Assembly: GCA_003165075.1 (NCBI GenBank)
Contig: PLSM01000181.1
Coordinates: 662 to 64,661, forward strand
Direction: 5' to 3'
Length of the DNA: 64,000 bases
From: Acidobacteriaceae bacterium
GTDB lineage: Bacteria > Acidobacteriota > Terriglobia > Terriglobales > Acidobacteriaceae
The translations under genes and the position numbers were made by a program. Shown one piece after another: positions 16,514 to 26,524 of this stretch. How positions within the stretch are numbered: position 1 is the first letter of the stretch; each line of letters opens with the position of its first letter. The notes under the pieces are model-generated. The model saw only the letters and a list, made by a program, of their open reading frames with translations. It made no database searches and had not been told where the DNA came from.

Positions 16514-17642
16514 TCCGCTCTACCTCACGTTACTGGTGGGCCCCATGGAGCCCCTCCCGGCACCCAAGCCGCTTGCGGATGCGCTGGTCTCTGTCGAGGT
16601 GACTGAGAGCGCGACCGGACGCAGCGGCTTCCAGTTGACGTTTACCCTGGCGGACAAAGGCATCCTCGAAACATTCTTTCTTCTTGCAGGCAGTTCGCCG
16701 CTGCCGATTCTGCGCGTGGTCCTGCTGGTCACTTTCCCCGGCATTCCCCAGGTGCTCGTCGATGGCGTCGTCCTGCACACCGAAGTCCAGCCCGATGCCA
16801 TGAGCGGCTCTTCCAAGTTGGTGGTGTCCGGTCAGGACTTGACCGCAATGATGGACCTGATCGACTTCAGCGGCCTTCCCTATCCCGGCATGAGCCCCGA
16901 TATCCGCGTGTTGACCATCCTCGCTAAGTACGCCATGTTCGGCATTGTCCCCGAAGTAATTCCCGTGCCCGCTCCCGACATACCTATTCCCCTCCTCCAG
17001 ATCCCCACGCAAAAGAAGACCGACCTCAAATACATTGAGCAGCTCGCTCGCGAGGTTGGCTACGTCTTCTATCTTGTGCCCGGACCGTTGCCGGGCATGA
17101 ACCAGGCGTACTGGGGTCCGCAGATGCGCCTGGGAGTGCCTCAGACCGCGCTCAATGTAAATCTCGACACGTGGACCAACGTTGAAAGCCTCAACTTCCG
17201 CTACGAGCCGCAGACTTCGGTGTTGCCCATTGTGTTCATTCAGGATCCACTGTCGAAGATCAACATTCCCATCCCCATTCCGCCCGTCACGCCGTTCAAT
17301 CCGCCTCTCGGGTTGGCCGTCCCCATTCCCCAGAAGATCGAACCCATCACCGGGACCGCCAAGCTCAACCCCGCCCAGGCCATCATGCGCGGATTCGCGC
17401 GCAGTGTTGAAACCGCCGACGTGGTCACCGGCGAGGGCTCGCTCGACGTCATGCGCTATGGGCAGCCGTTGCGCGCCCGCAGCCTCGTGGGTGTGCGTGG
17501 CGCGGGCCTTCCATGGGATGGAATGCACTACGTGGATTCCGCCACTCATCGCATCAAGCCCGGAGAGTACAAGGAAAGTTTTGTGTTGAAACGCAATGCG
17601 CTCATTGCGAATACGCCAGTTGTGCCGTCGCTGCCGTTCTAA
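16506..17642 (+). CDS. Hub protein (gp27/VgrG N-terminal-like)
   Basis: A 378-residue protein built like the gp27 part of VgrG. It has paired beta-barrel domains (LVSVEVTESATGRSGFQLTF; VDGVVLHTEVQPDAMSGSSK), LVVSGQDLTAMMDL, and a helical segment ILAKYAMFGIVPEV followed by KKTDLKYIEQLAREVGYVFY, a very typical gp27/gpD feature. It ends LPWDGMHYVDSATHRIKPGEYK, also a family signature. In Afp8 and VgrG this hub is fused to the gp5 OB-fold and spike; here the spike is the next gene, so the hub-spike protein is split as in T4. Confidence 0.9.
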   Translation: MVSPLYLTLLVGPMEPLPAPKPLADALVSVEVTESATGRSGFQLTFTLADKGILETFFLLAGSSPLPILRVVLLVTFPGIPQVLVDGVVLHTEVQPDAMSGSSKLVVSGQDLTAMMDLIDFSGLPYPGMSPDIRVLTILAKYAMFGIVPEVIPVPAPDIPIPLLQIPTQKKTDLKYIEQLAREVGYVFYLVPGPLPGMNQAYWGPQMRLGVPQTALNVNLDTWTNVESLNFRYEPQTSVLPIVFIQDPLSKINIPIPIPPVTPFNPPLGLAVPIPQKIEPITGTAKLNPAQAIMRGFARSVETADVVTGEGSLDVMRYGQPLRARSLVGVRGAGLPWDGMHYVDSATHRIKPGEYKESFVLKRNALIANTPVVPSLPF

Positions 17643-17675
17643 ACGGCGGCGACCCATTGCAAGGAGAAGCGAAAA

Positions 17676-18182
17676 GTGGAGAAGTATTACGGCAAATATC
17701 GCGGCACGGTGGTCATGAACATCGACCCCATGAACATTGGGCGGATCATGGTCCAGGTGCCCGATGTCTCCAATGTGATTCCGTCTACATGGGCCATGCC
17801 GTGTTTTCCCTTTGCCGGGATACAGAACGGATTCTTCGCCGTGCCGGCCATTGGCGCAGGTGTGTGGGTGGAGTTCGAACAGGGCGATCCGGACTATCCC
17901 ATCTGGTCGGGCTGCTTCTTCGGCTCCGCTGCAGAGACGCCCGCCCTGGCCCTCGCCACGCCTCCCGGCCTGCAGGCCATCGTGCTGCAGACCGTTGGCC
18001 AGAACACGCTCATGATCAGCGACACGCCCGGCCCCACCGGCGGAATCCTGCTCAAGTCCACCGCCGGTGCCATGATCTCCATCTCCGACACCGGAATCAT
18101 CATCAGCAACGGCCAGGGCGCAACCATCCTCATGAACGGCCCCAGCGTCATGGTCAACGAAGGCGCATTGGAGGTGGTGTAG
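17676..18182 (+). CDS. Spike protein with gp5-type OB fold
   Basis: A 168-residue protein. Residues about 5-80 (YYGKYRGTVVMNIDPMNIGR..VQVPDV..WVEFEQGDPDYPIW) are the gp5/VgrG OB-fold domain. The rest (LMISDTPGPTGGILLKST..MISISDTGIIIS) is a short beta-helix spike with repeating strand-turn units. It forms the membrane-piercing spike below the hub. The start codon is GTG with AAGGAG 10 bases upstream, 33 bases after the hub gene. No lysozyme domain is present. Confidence 0.9.
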   Translation: MEKYYGKYRGTVVMNIDPMNIGRIMVQVPDVSNVIPSTWAMPCFPFAGIQNGFFAVPAIGAGVWVEFEQGDPDYPIWSGCFFGSAAETPALALATPPGLQAIVLQTVGQNTLMISDTPGPTGGILLKSTAGAMISISDTGIIISNGQGATILMNGPSVMVNEGALEVV

Positions 18183-18184
18183 CG

Positions 18185-18502
18185 ATGCCCGGTTTCTTGC
18201 TTCATCAAGGCGCTGTAGTCATGTGCCTGCATGGCGGCCAGGCCATGCCCATCGCGCCCAATCCGTCGGTCACGCTCATGGGCATGCCCTCTGCCACCCT
18301 CACGGTGCCGTGGGTGGTGGCCGGCTGTCCTGGAATTCCGCCCGCAGTTCCTCCGTGTGTCACAGGACAGTGGTTAATGGGAACAATGCGCGTCACTTCA
18401 TTCGGCCAGCCGCTCGTGGTGCAGTCCGGCATAGCCATTACTGCTCCCGGCGGCGCAACACTCATGCCGGTTTCCATGCAAACGCGCGTAACGGCGATGT
18501 GA
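18185..18502 (+). CDS. PAAR-like spike tip protein
   Basis: A 105-residue protein starting two bases after the spike gene stop. It opens PGFLLHQGAVVMCLHGGQA and continues with short hydrophobic repeats (SVTLMGMPSATLT, FGQPLVVQSG) and conserved Cys and His residues, the pattern of PAAR-like proteins that cap the spike and coordinate one metal ion. It has no extra toxin domain. Its place directly after the spike and before gp25 supports the call. Confidence 0.85.
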   Translation: MPGFLLHQGAVVMCLHGGQAMPIAPNPSVTLMGMPSATLTVPWVVAGCPGIPPAVPPCVTGQWLMGTMRVTSFGQPLVVQSGIAITAPGGATLMPVSMQTRVTAM

Positions 18503-18509
18503 GGCAGCC

Positions 18510-18887
18510 ATGTCAACCATGAATCTCGCCTTCCCTTACGGATTCGACTCCACGGGCCGCACTGCGCAATCCCCGTCCGTGGCGCAACACGTCGCTGACA
18601 TGATCGAGCTGATTCTGTTCACCTCGCCCGGCGAGCGCGTCAATCGCCCCACCTTCGGCAGCGGCACCGCGCAACTGGTCTTCGCGCCCAACAGCGACGT
18701 GCTCGCCGCGGCGCAGCAGCAGGCCATTCAATCCGGCCTGCAACAGTGGCTCTCCGATCTCATTCGCGTGCAGTCGGTCACCGTCGTCACCCAGGACTCC
18801 ACGCTGCTCGTCACCGTCGTCTACATCCTGGTCTCCAACCAGCAACAGCAGTCGCAGCAGTTTGTCTATGGAGGGCCAACCCAATGA
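18510..18887 (+). CDS. Baseplate wedge protein, gp25/GpW family
   Basis: A 125-residue protein with the central IELILFTSPGERVNRPTFGS motif, the EPR-like core that contacts the sheath in gp25 family members (Afp9). FAFG-like FPYGFDSTGRTA precedes it and a helical AAQQQAIQSGLQQWL follows. Length is typical. In contractile machines this protein starts sheath polymerisation at the baseplate. The stop overlaps the next ATG. The C-terminus is Gln-rich. Confidence 0.92.
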   Translation: MSTMNLAFPYGFDSTGRTAQSPSVAQHVADMIELILFTSPGERVNRPTFGSGTAQLVFAPNSDVLAAAQQQAIQSGLQQWLSDLIRVQSVTVVTQDSTLLVTVVYILVSNQQQQSQQFVYGGPTQ

Positions 18888-21340
18888 TCGCCTTCTGCAG
18901 TGACAAGCGCCGCCGCGACCTGGTGCTGCAAACCCAGGGCCTCAACGGCATTGATTATCTTGAGGTGCTGGGCAATCCCGGCTGCGGCACTCAACTTGCG
19001 CTCACCTTCCTTAAAGACGCGCGTTCCCTCGCGCTCACGCCGGCCAATGTCGTTCTCACCGGCGACACCGTGCTTACCGTTGCAAGCATCCAGCCGCCCA
19101 CCGCCGCCGATCCCCTCACAATCACCGTCGTGCTCGATCAAACCGGCGACTTCTCGCCCTATACGCTTACCCTCGTGGCCGGCACGGCGAACTCCGATCC
19201 GCCGCCCACTATCGACTCGCAACTCGCCAGCGTCAGTTTTTCCTTCAAGGCCGGTTGCCCTTCACCCGCCGATTGCCAGACCGTTTCCTGCTGTCCGGCT
19301 GCGCCCACTCCCGCGCCCGACATCAACTACCTGGCCCGCGATTACGATGGCTTCCGCCAGGTCATGCTCGACCGCATGGCCGCCCTGGTTCCGTCCTGGA
19401 CTGAGACCCATGTCGCCGATCCCGGCATCACCATGGTGGAAGCGCTGGCCTACGCCGCCGATCGCGTCAGCTACCTGCAGGATGCGGTCAACACCGAGGC
19501 TTACATCGGCACCGCGCGCAGCCGTATCTCCCTGCGCCGCCACGCCCGCCTGGTCGACTACTCCGTGCAGGAGGGCGCCAACGCCCGCGCGTGGGTCTGC
19601 CTCAACGCTTCCCAGGATGACATTACAGTCCCTGCGGGAACCCTGATTTATCCGCTCGTTTCCGGCCTCAGCCCATCCGTCGATCCTGATAGCTACGCCG
19701 CCGATACACTGCGCGCCAGTCCCGGTCCCGTCTTCGCCAGCCTTGCCGACCTCACCATCTTTGTTGAGCAGAATCAGATGGACTTCTACACCTGGGGCGA
19801 TGGCCAGTGCTGCCTTCCCATCGGCACCACTGCAGCCACTCTTGACGGCGTCTTTCCCAGCCTTCAGGCAGGCGACGTGCTCATCTTTGAAGAAGTCATT
19901 GGACCGCTCACGGGAGATCATGCCGACGCCGACCCCACTCATCGCTGGGCCGTGCGCCTCACCAGCGCGACCACTGTGGACCAGAGCGGCAATCCCCTGC
20001 AGGACCCGGTCAACGGCGCACCCCTTACCAGCATCGCGTGGCAAAGCGCCGATGCGTTGCCCTTCCCGCTCTGCCTATCCTCGGTCACCGACTCCGCGCA
20101 CGAATCGCTGCCGCTGTCCGGTGTCTCGGTCGCGCACGGCAATGTGCTCGCCGCCGACCACGGCCAGTGGACTGTCGGCGAATCCCTCGGCGTCGTTCCT
20201 CCTCCGCCGCCTTCGCCGGTCGCTGGAATGGGCTGCAACTGCTCTGCCGCGCCCGGTGCGCTCACACCGCGTCCTTATTTCCGGCCAACGCTGACCAACC
20301 TACCCCTCACCTTTGCCGTTCCCTTCGACGCCACCGCGCCTGCTTCAACATTCCTCGCTCCCGATGTCTCCACTGCGGCGCCGCAGGTCACTCTCTTCAG
20401 CGATGACGGCACAACCTGGACACCCATCGAAGACCTGCTTGAAGAGGACAGCGAGTTCACTGGCTTTGTCCCTGAAATCGAATACGACAACACGGCCCAC
20501 CTGCGCTTCGGCGACGGCACGTACGGCGCCGCGCCCGCCATGAACCTAGCCTTCACCGCCACCTATCGCACCGGCAACGGCGCCGCCGGCAATGTCGGCC
20601 GCGAAGCTCTCGCCCACGTCCTCTTCTCCGGCCCCGGCATCAGTGGAGTGCGCAACCCGCTGGCCGCCGCCGGTGGCACGGACCCTGAGACCATGGAGCA
20701 CATTCGTCAGGTCGCGCCGTTCAGTTTTCAGAGCCAGTTGCGCTGCGTCACCGCCGCCGACTACGGCACCATGGCCGAAACCCTCTCAGGCGTCGCCGAA
20801 GCCAGGGGCACCATGCGCTGGACCGGCTCCTGGTACACCGCCTTCGTCTCCGTCGAGCCCTCTGCAACTCTCGACACCAATCTCACCGCCTCCTTGAAGC
20901 AATCTGTAACCGCCAGCCTGAACAAGATGCGCATGATGGGTGTCGATCTGGTGGTCGAACCCGCCATCCTGGTGGGTCTCCGCATCGGTTTGGAAATCTG
21001 TGTTGCGCCCAGCTACTTCCAGGGCGATGTGTACTCCGCAGTGTGGCAGGTGCTGGTCGCGGGCGATCCATGCACCGGTGTCCTTGGCCTGCTCAATCCC
21101 GCCAACTTCCAGTTCGGAGAAACGGTCTACGCCAGCCCCATCGTTGCTGCGGCGCGGGCCGTCACTGGTGTGGTCGCCGTCAGTCTCACCACGTTCGAGC
21201 GCATGGATTCACCCACCCCGCCGGGAGCCGCGATCCCCACCCAGCTCACCATGGGGTCGCTTGAAATTCCCCGCTTCGACAACGATCCGAACCATGCCGA
21301 TCGCGGCCTGCTGGTACTCACCATGGACGGTGGCAAATGA
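18884..21340 (+). CDS. Baseplate J/gp6-like wedge protein 1 (Afp11-like)
   Basis: An 818-residue baseplate wedge component. The core has INYLARDYDGFRQVMLDRMA and TMVEALAYAADRVSYLQDAV (about residues 145-205), an IEYDNTAHLRFGDGTYG segment near 530, and a typical gp6/J C-terminal half with VTAADYGTMAETLSGVAEA. The wedge controls the contraction switch. An N-terminal module of about 140 residues with two Cys-rich turns (GCPSPADCQTVSCCP) precedes the core. The ATG at 18884 overlaps the gp25 stop by 4 bases; the frame is open further upstream but only over the gp25 gene. Confidence 0.9.
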   Translation: MIAFCSDKRRRDLVLQTQGLNGIDYLEVLGNPGCGTQLALTFLKDARSLALTPANVVLTGDTVLTVASIQPPTAADPLTITVVLDQTGDFSPYTLTLVAGTANSDPPPTIDSQLASVSFSFKAGCPSPADCQTVSCCPAAPTPAPDINYLARDYDGFRQVMLDRMAALVPSWTETHVADPGITMVEALAYAADRVSYLQDAVNTEAYIGTARSRISLRRHARLVDYSVQEGANARAWVCLNASQDDITVPAGTLIYPLVSGLSPSVDPDSYAADTLRASPGPVFASLADLTIFVEQNQMDFYTWGDGQCCLPIGTTAATLDGVFPSLQAGDVLIFEEVIGPLTGDHADADPTHRWAVRLTSATTVDQSGNPLQDPVNGAPLTSIAWQSADALPFPLCLSSVTDSAHESLPLSGVSVAHGNVLAADHGQWTVGESLGVVPPPPPSPVAGMGCNCSAAPGALTPRPYFRPTLTNLPLTFAVPFDATAPASTFLAPDVSTAAPQVTLFSDDGTTWTPIEDLLEEDSEFTGFVPEIEYDNTAHLRFGDGTYGAAPAMNLAFTATYRTGNGAAGNVGREALAHVLFSGPGISGVRNPLAAAGGTDPETMEHIRQVAPFSFQSQLRCVTAADYGTMAETLSGVAEARGTMRWTGSWYTAFVSVEPSATLDTNLTASLKQSVTASLNKMRMMGVDLVVEPAILVGLRIGLEICVAPSYFQGDVYSAVWQVLVAGDPCTGVLGLLNPANFQFGETVYASPIVAAARAVTGVVAVSLTTFERMDSPTPPGAAIPTQLTMGSLEIPRFDNDPNHADRGLLVLTMDGGK

Positions 21341-24156
21341 GCTGCACTTGCCAAAGCACGGGACCTCAACTCTGCGGCTGCTGCGCCGGAGTCACGCAGT
21401 CCACGCCTGCCGTCATCGCCAACCGCCCCGGCCTGCCTGCCATTCAATATCGCGTGGGCGTCTACTCCAGCTTCCTTCAAACCATGCTCGCCGCGCTCTC
21501 CTCGTCGAGCGTTCCCGCGCTGGCCGGCCTGCGCACCCGCTCCACAACCGACCTCTCCATCGCCCTCGTTGATTCCTGGTCCCTTGCCCTCGACATCCTC
21601 ACCTTCTACACCGAGCGCCTGGCCAATGAAGCCTACCTCGGCACTGCCGTCGAAGGCCGCAGTGTCTTCGAACTGGCCCGCCTGGTCGGCTACAAGCCCT
21701 CTCCTGGCGTCAGCGCATCTACTGTGCTGGCCTTCACTCTGGCCTCCGCACCCGGTTCGCCGTCCATCGTGCCAATTCCTGCCGGAACCCGCGTGCAGAG
21801 CATCCCCGGTCCCGGCCAGTCCCCGCAGGTCTTCGAAACTTCGGCCGATATCACCGCCACCATCCCAGCCAACGCCATTCCCGCGTCCACGTCGCAGCCC
21901 TGGCAACTGCTCGGCTCCGACACCTCCACCTGGATTACAGGAACCGCCAACAACATCCAGGTGGGCAATGCGCTCCTGTTCGTCAACGCCCCCGGTGGAA
22001 CCCCTTCAACGACAGGTCCCGGCGCGCTGGTCTTTGTCACGGCGGTCACCATCGACCCGGTCGGCGGCAACACGCTGGTCGCGTGGGACCAGCCACTCCC
22101 CACCGGCATTTCCGGCTCCCAGGTCTGTGTCTATATCTTCCGCACCAAGGCCGCTTTATTCGGCGCCAATGCGCCCTGGCCCGGAATGTTTCCGGAGAAA
22201 ACACTTCCCAACATCCCGGGCGCTCCGTCCTCGCCTTCCGACGATTGGAACTGGCAATACGCCGGCGGCCAGACCATCAATTTGGACAACGCCTATGCCG
22301 GCCTGAATCCGCCATCCACCTCCAATCCCACGCCCGCCCAATTGCAATGGCTCGTCCTCACCTATGCTGGCATCACTGCGCTCTGCCAGATCTCCGCAGC
22401 CACTGAGTCCAATCCAGCCCTTTACGCGCTCTCCGCCAAAACCAGCCAACTGCAGATGAGTTCAGCCATCTTCCTGCCTGCTGAAACGCTCGCCACCATC
22501 GACGAAATCCTCCAGGCCTATGTCGATGCCACGCGACTCATCACCGTCTTCACCCAAAGCCAGTTGCTCACCGGGGCCAGTCTGCCCCTCACCAGCTGGC
22601 CGCAAGGCACAACCTATCCCCTGGCTCCGGGAATGCTCGTTCCCGTCTCCGGCACAGCGCTTGTGCTGCAGGGATTGCAGGCCCTCGCCGATAACGCGCC
22701 CGTCGCCGTCAGCGGCAGACGTGTACGCATCGTCGCCACCTCGGCGCTGGCTTCGCCCACTGGCGGATTCACTCCCGCCGGCGCCACGGGCCTGCTTGCC
22801 GTCAGCGCCAATCAGCCCTTTCTCGTCGATACGTTTCCGCCCGCCACCGACACCGCCACCAGCAACCTGCTGTGGAGCGTGTTGACTGTGACCGGCCAGC
22901 CCGGAACTCTCTCTGTGCCCGCTGGTTCATTCACATTGCAGCCTTCCGCCTCCTCGGATCCCGTGGCAGGCGAGGCCGCCGTCATCTCCAACGTGGCCGT
23001 CCAAAACGCGCAGGGAGCCACCACCGCCCTCACCTTCAACGCCGCGCTCACCCGCATCTATGACGCACCCACCGTTACCGTGAACGCCAATGCCGTTGAG
23101 GCTACGCATGGCGAGACGACCAAAGAAATTCTCGGCTCCGGCAACGCCTCCAATCCCGCGCTCGAATTCCAGCTCAAGCAGTCTCCGCTCACCTACGTTT
23201 CCGCATCCACTGCCACTGGTATTCAATCCACATTGCAGGTGCGGGTCAACAACCTGCTGTGGACTGAGGTTGCCAACTTCCTCAACTCCGCGCCTGCTGA
23301 CCGCGCCTACGTCACCATCCCCAACTCTGCTGCCGGTCCCACGGTGCAGTTCGGCAACGGCGCCAACGGCGCGCTCACGCCCACCGGCCAATCCAATATT
23401 CAAGCCCAATATCGCAAGGGCATCGGTCTCGCCGGCATGGTCGCGCCCGGTCAATTGACCCAGCCCCTGGACCGCCCCCAGGGCCTGCAGTCGATCACCA
23501 ATCCCAGTGCCGCCACCGGTGGTGCCGACCCCGCATCCCCCGCCGATGCGCGCCTCTCCGCTCCGCTCCCCACCCTCACCCTCGATCGCGTGGTCTCGCT
23601 TGAGGACTACCAGAACTTCGCCCTCAACTTTGGCGGCATCGCGCTCGCCCTCGCCACCTGGACATGGTTCGGCACCACGCGCGGCATCTTCCTCACCGTG
23701 GCCGGCGAGGGCGGCTCAACTCTCAACAGCGACGACAACGTGGTGCAGAATTTGGTCCTCTCGCTGCAGACCTACGGCTTGCCCTATATGCCTGTTCAAG
23801 TCGTCTCTTACGAGCCAGTGCTTTTTGAAATTGGCATGCAGGTCAAAGTCGATTCACCCACCTACGATCCCACGCTGGTCGTTGCGCAGGTGTGGCAGAG
23901 CCTCTCCGCCGCCTTCGCCTTCGGCCAGATGCAGCCCGGCCAGGGTGTCGCCGCCAGTTACGCTGTTCAACTCGCGCAGCAGGTTCCCGGCGTCATCGCG
24001 GTCAATCTCACCGCCCTCAATCGCAGCGGCGATCCGGCGGCCGTGCAGAACATCCTCTGTGCCTCCGGGCCGCAGCCCACGCTGTCACCGCCCGCCGGGG
24101 CAGAAGTCCTGCTGCTCGATCCTGCCTCCCAAGGCAACGTAGGAGTGTGGCCATGA
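21337..24156 (+). CDS. Baseplate J/gp6-like wedge protein 2 (Afp12-like)
   Basis: A 939-residue second wedge protein. It opens with a Cys cluster (CTCQSTGPQLCGCCAG), then AIQYRVGVYSSFLQTMLAAL and LALDILTFYTERLANEAYLG, the N-terminal helix of the Afp12 family. The middle is a set of beta domains, and the C-terminal part (LDRVVSLEDYQNFALNFGGI..LALATWTW) is the gp6-like fold. It pairs with the previous protein to build the wedge. Four-base overlaps on both sides show tight coupling. It is one of the largest proteins in the locus and carries Thr/Ala-rich surface insertions. Confidence 0.9.
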   Translation: MSCTCQSTGPQLCGCCAGVTQSTPAVIANRPGLPAIQYRVGVYSSFLQTMLAALSSSSVPALAGLRTRSTTDLSIALVDSWSLALDILTFYTERLANEAYLGTAVEGRSVFELARLVGYKPSPGVSASTVLAFTLASAPGSPSIVPIPAGTRVQSIPGPGQSPQVFETSADITATIPANAIPASTSQPWQLLGSDTSTWITGTANNIQVGNALLFVNAPGGTPSTTGPGALVFVTAVTIDPVGGNTLVAWDQPLPTGISGSQVCVYIFRTKAALFGANAPWPGMFPEKTLPNIPGAPSSPSDDWNWQYAGGQTINLDNAYAGLNPPSTSNPTPAQLQWLVLTYAGITALCQISAATESNPALYALSAKTSQLQMSSAIFLPAETLATIDEILQAYVDATRLITVFTQSQLLTGASLPLTSWPQGTTYPLAPGMLVPVSGTALVLQGLQALADNAPVAVSGRRVRIVATSALASPTGGFTPAGATGLLAVSANQPFLVDTFPPATDTATSNLLWSVLTVTGQPGTLSVPAGSFTLQPSASSDPVAGEAAVISNVAVQNAQGATTALTFNAALTRIYDAPTVTVNANAVEATHGETTKEILGSGNASNPALEFQLKQSPLTYVSASTATGIQSTLQVRVNNLLWTEVANFLNSAPADRAYVTIPNSAAGPTVQFGNGANGALTPTGQSNIQAQYRKGIGLAGMVAPGQLTQPLDRPQGLQSITNPSAATGGADPASPADARLSAPLPTLTLDRVVSLEDYQNFALNFGGIALALATWTWFGTTRGIFLTVAGEGGSTLNSDDNVVQNLVLSLQTYGLPYMPVQVVSYEPVLFEIGMQVKVDSPTYDPTLVVAQVWQSLSAAFAFGQMQPGQGVAASYAVQLAQQVPGVIAVNLTALNRSGDPAAVQNILCASGPQPTLSPPAGAEVLLLDPASQGNVGVWP

Positions 24157-26435
24157 GCACGACACCTACTCCCGGACCCATCTATTCGCTGTTGCCGGCG
24201 GTCTTCCGCACCCGCGACGCCTTGCAGGGCAGCCAGCTTGAAGCATTCTTCTCGGTCCTGGAGAGCCAGGCCGCCATCGTTCGCCAGAACGTGTGGCAGC
24301 TCTACGACGATCAGTTCATTGAGACCTGCGCGCCCTGGGCCATTCCCTACATCGGCGAGTTGATCGGCTTCGATCCCGTCTACACCGTCGCCCTCAGCGG
24401 CCCCGACAGCCGCGCCGAGGTGGCCAACACCATCGGCTACCGCCGCCGCAAGGGAACGCTCCTGGCCATGGAGCAGTTGACCCACGACGTCTCCGGCCGC
24501 ACCACCATTGTGGTTGAGGAGTTCAAGCGCCTCATTACCAACCTCAGCCTGCGCGATGTCCGGCCCCATCATGCGGATAACGCCAATCTGCGCCGCGGCC
24601 GCGATTGGGAAGACCAGCAGGGCCCCTTCACGCGCCTCAACCGGACCATCGATGTACGCCGCATCGCTCCCCGCAATCGTGTAGCGCCCGCCGGACCTGA
24701 CCCCACCCCGCTCGAAATCACCTTGCACGGCCCCGGCCGCTTCAACATTCCCGACATCGCGGTGTGGATGTGGCGCTGGCAAAGCTGGCAGGTCGTTCAT
24801 GCTCCGGCTTTCGATCTCGGCGCGGGCGGCTACTTCTTCAGCTCCCTTGGCGGCCCTATTCCTCTCTTCCAGCAGCCGCCGCCCGCGCCGCTGCCTTTCA
24901 CACGGTTGATAAATCAGGGCGACGCCCCGCAGCCCATCACGCGCCGTGCCTTTGAAATTCGTACCGCCGATTTCTATCCCGCGAGCGTTGAGTTGATCGC
25001 CGACGGCGCCCCGGTAAATCTCGACCAGATCGTCTCCGCCAACCTTACTGAGACCAATGGCAGTGTCTGCCGCGTGCCCTCGGGCAAGATCGCCATCGAC
25101 CCCGAATTGGGCCGCATTCAATTCGCCAACGACGTGCCCCCGCCCAACGATCTGCGCGTGACCTACAGCTACGGAGCGGCCGCCCCCATCGGCGGTGGTC
25201 CCTACAACCGCGTCGCCAACCTCACTCCGCCCGCTGCCACTGCATCTTCCTTCCAGGTCGGCACTGCTGCGTATCCCACTCTCCGCGACGCAGTGCAGGC
25301 GTGGAACGCCCTTCCCCTAGGGTCTGCGGGAGTCATCGTACTGCCCAACTTCGAGTCGTACGAGATCGATCTCACCGGTCCCAACGCGATTCAACTCTCA
25401 TCGCAATGCCAACTGCTCATCGCCGCCGCGGACGTCACGCAGCAGGGCGCGCCTCCTGAGTGGAACCGGTCCTGCGTCACTCTGCGCGGAGACATCGAGG
25501 TGGTCGGCCTGCCCCTGCCCATGCTGGCTGATGGCTTGGCCGCGCTCGTGGGCCAGGTGCAGTTCAGCGGTCTTCATCTTGCCGGCGAAATTCGCGTGCT
25601 CGGCGATTCACCGTGTGTGCAGATCGCTGACTGCACGCTCACTCCTGGCCGTTCGCTCACCTGCCAGGGCGACGCCGCATCTCCCGGCGAGCCCAGTCTC
25701 AGCGGCGCAGCGATTGGCGCCAGCGTGTGCCTGTCCCGCGTCATCAGCGGGCCCATCGCGCTGCCCGCAAGTTGCTCCGTGCGCATTCTCGACAGCATCG
25801 TGGATGCCGGTTCGCCATTCTGCCCGGCCATTGCGGGCGCAGACCTGGCTTCACCCGGCGCCTCGCTTCACATTGAAGACTCCACCGTGATCGGCCGTGT
25901 TTGGACCCAGGCCATATCCTTGGCGTCGAACACCATCTTCTGGGCCAAACTCGGCCGTCGCGATCCATGGCAGGCCCCCGTCTGGGCCGGCCGCCGCCAA
26001 ACCGGATGCGTGCGCTTTTGCTGGCTGCCGTTCAACTCCCTTGTCCCGCGGCGTTACGAGTGCCTGCCGCCAGACGCGGCCAGCCAGCCCGCGCTCCTGC
26101 CCCAGTTCATCACCCTGCGCTTCGGTGAGCCGGGCTACTGCATGCTCTCCGGCGATGTCCCGCTCGCCATTTGGAAGGGCGCGGACAACGGCTCTCAGAT
26201 AGGTGTCTACCAGCAGATTCAGGAAACTGAGGCGGTCACCAACATACAAATCCGTTCGGCGGAGTATCTACCTGCCAACCTTGAGCGCGGGGTGTTTCTC
26301 ATCCCCTCGCGCCCCTTGCTGCAGGCATTCCCTGAGACCAGGGCCTACGGGTACGGACTTCAGAAGCGGCGTTGCACGGGTGAAGTTGAATCCGTGCAGG
26401 ATTCGCCCATCGGCATCGGGATCGGATTGCTGTAG
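24153..26435 (+). CDS. gpI-like tail protein with beta-helix domain
   Basis: A 760-residue protein. Residues about 1-130 (YSLLPAVFRTRDA..AFFSVLESQAAIVRQNVWQL, TIGYRRRKGTLLAMEQLTHDV) are the phage tail protein I family, which links baseplate wedge to tail fibre. Residues about 370-640 contain repeated short strands and turns (VQFSGLHLAGEIRVLG, VQIADCTLTPG, VRILDSIVDAG, LHIEDSTVIGRV) that look like a right-handed parallel beta-helix, as in tail spikes and polysaccharide lyases. It may touch the target surface. The stop is 89 bases before the next start, one of the larger gaps in the operon. Confidence 0.82.
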   Translation: MSTTPTPGPIYSLLPAVFRTRDALQGSQLEAFFSVLESQAAIVRQNVWQLYDDQFIETCAPWAIPYIGELIGFDPVYTVALSGPDSRAEVANTIGYRRRKGTLLAMEQLTHDVSGRTTIVVEEFKRLITNLSLRDVRPHHADNANLRRGRDWEDQQGPFTRLNRTIDVRRIAPRNRVAPAGPDPTPLEITLHGPGRFNIPDIAVWMWRWQSWQVVHAPAFDLGAGGYFFSSLGGPIPLFQQPPPAPLPFTRLINQGDAPQPITRRAFEIRTADFYPASVELIADGAPVNLDQIVSANLTETNGSVCRVPSGKIAIDPELGRIQFANDVPPPNDLRVTYSYGAAAPIGGGPYNRVANLTPPAATASSFQVGTAAYPTLRDAVQAWNALPLGSAGVIVLPNFESYEIDLTGPNAIQLSSQCQLLIAAADVTQQGAPPEWNRSCVTLRGDIEVVGLPLPMLADGLAALVGQVQFSGLHLAGEIRVLGDSPCVQIADCTLTPGRSLTCQGDAASPGEPSLSGAAIGASVCLSRVISGPIALPASCSVRILDSIVDAGSPFCPAIAGADLASPGASLHIEDSTVIGRVWTQAISLASNTIFWAKLGRRDPWQAPVWAGRRQTGCVRFCWLPFNSLVPRRYECLPPDAASQPALLPQFITLRFGEPGYCMLSGDVPLAIWKGADNGSQIGVYQQIQETEAVTNIQIRSAEYLPANLERGVFLIPSRPLLQAFPETRAYGYGLQKRRCTGEVESVQDSPIGIGIGLL

Positions 26436-26524
26436 GAGTGCACGCACATGGAATTTAAAACTCTCCATCTGCACCCACGGTAGCGGCAACGCGGTATCAA
26501 CCCCATCGATAGGCAGGACGAAAT

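Noticed and set aside
16530-17657. 375-codon minus-strand frame over the hub gene
   Set aside because: Antisense shadow of the gp27-like hub; no recognisable motif.
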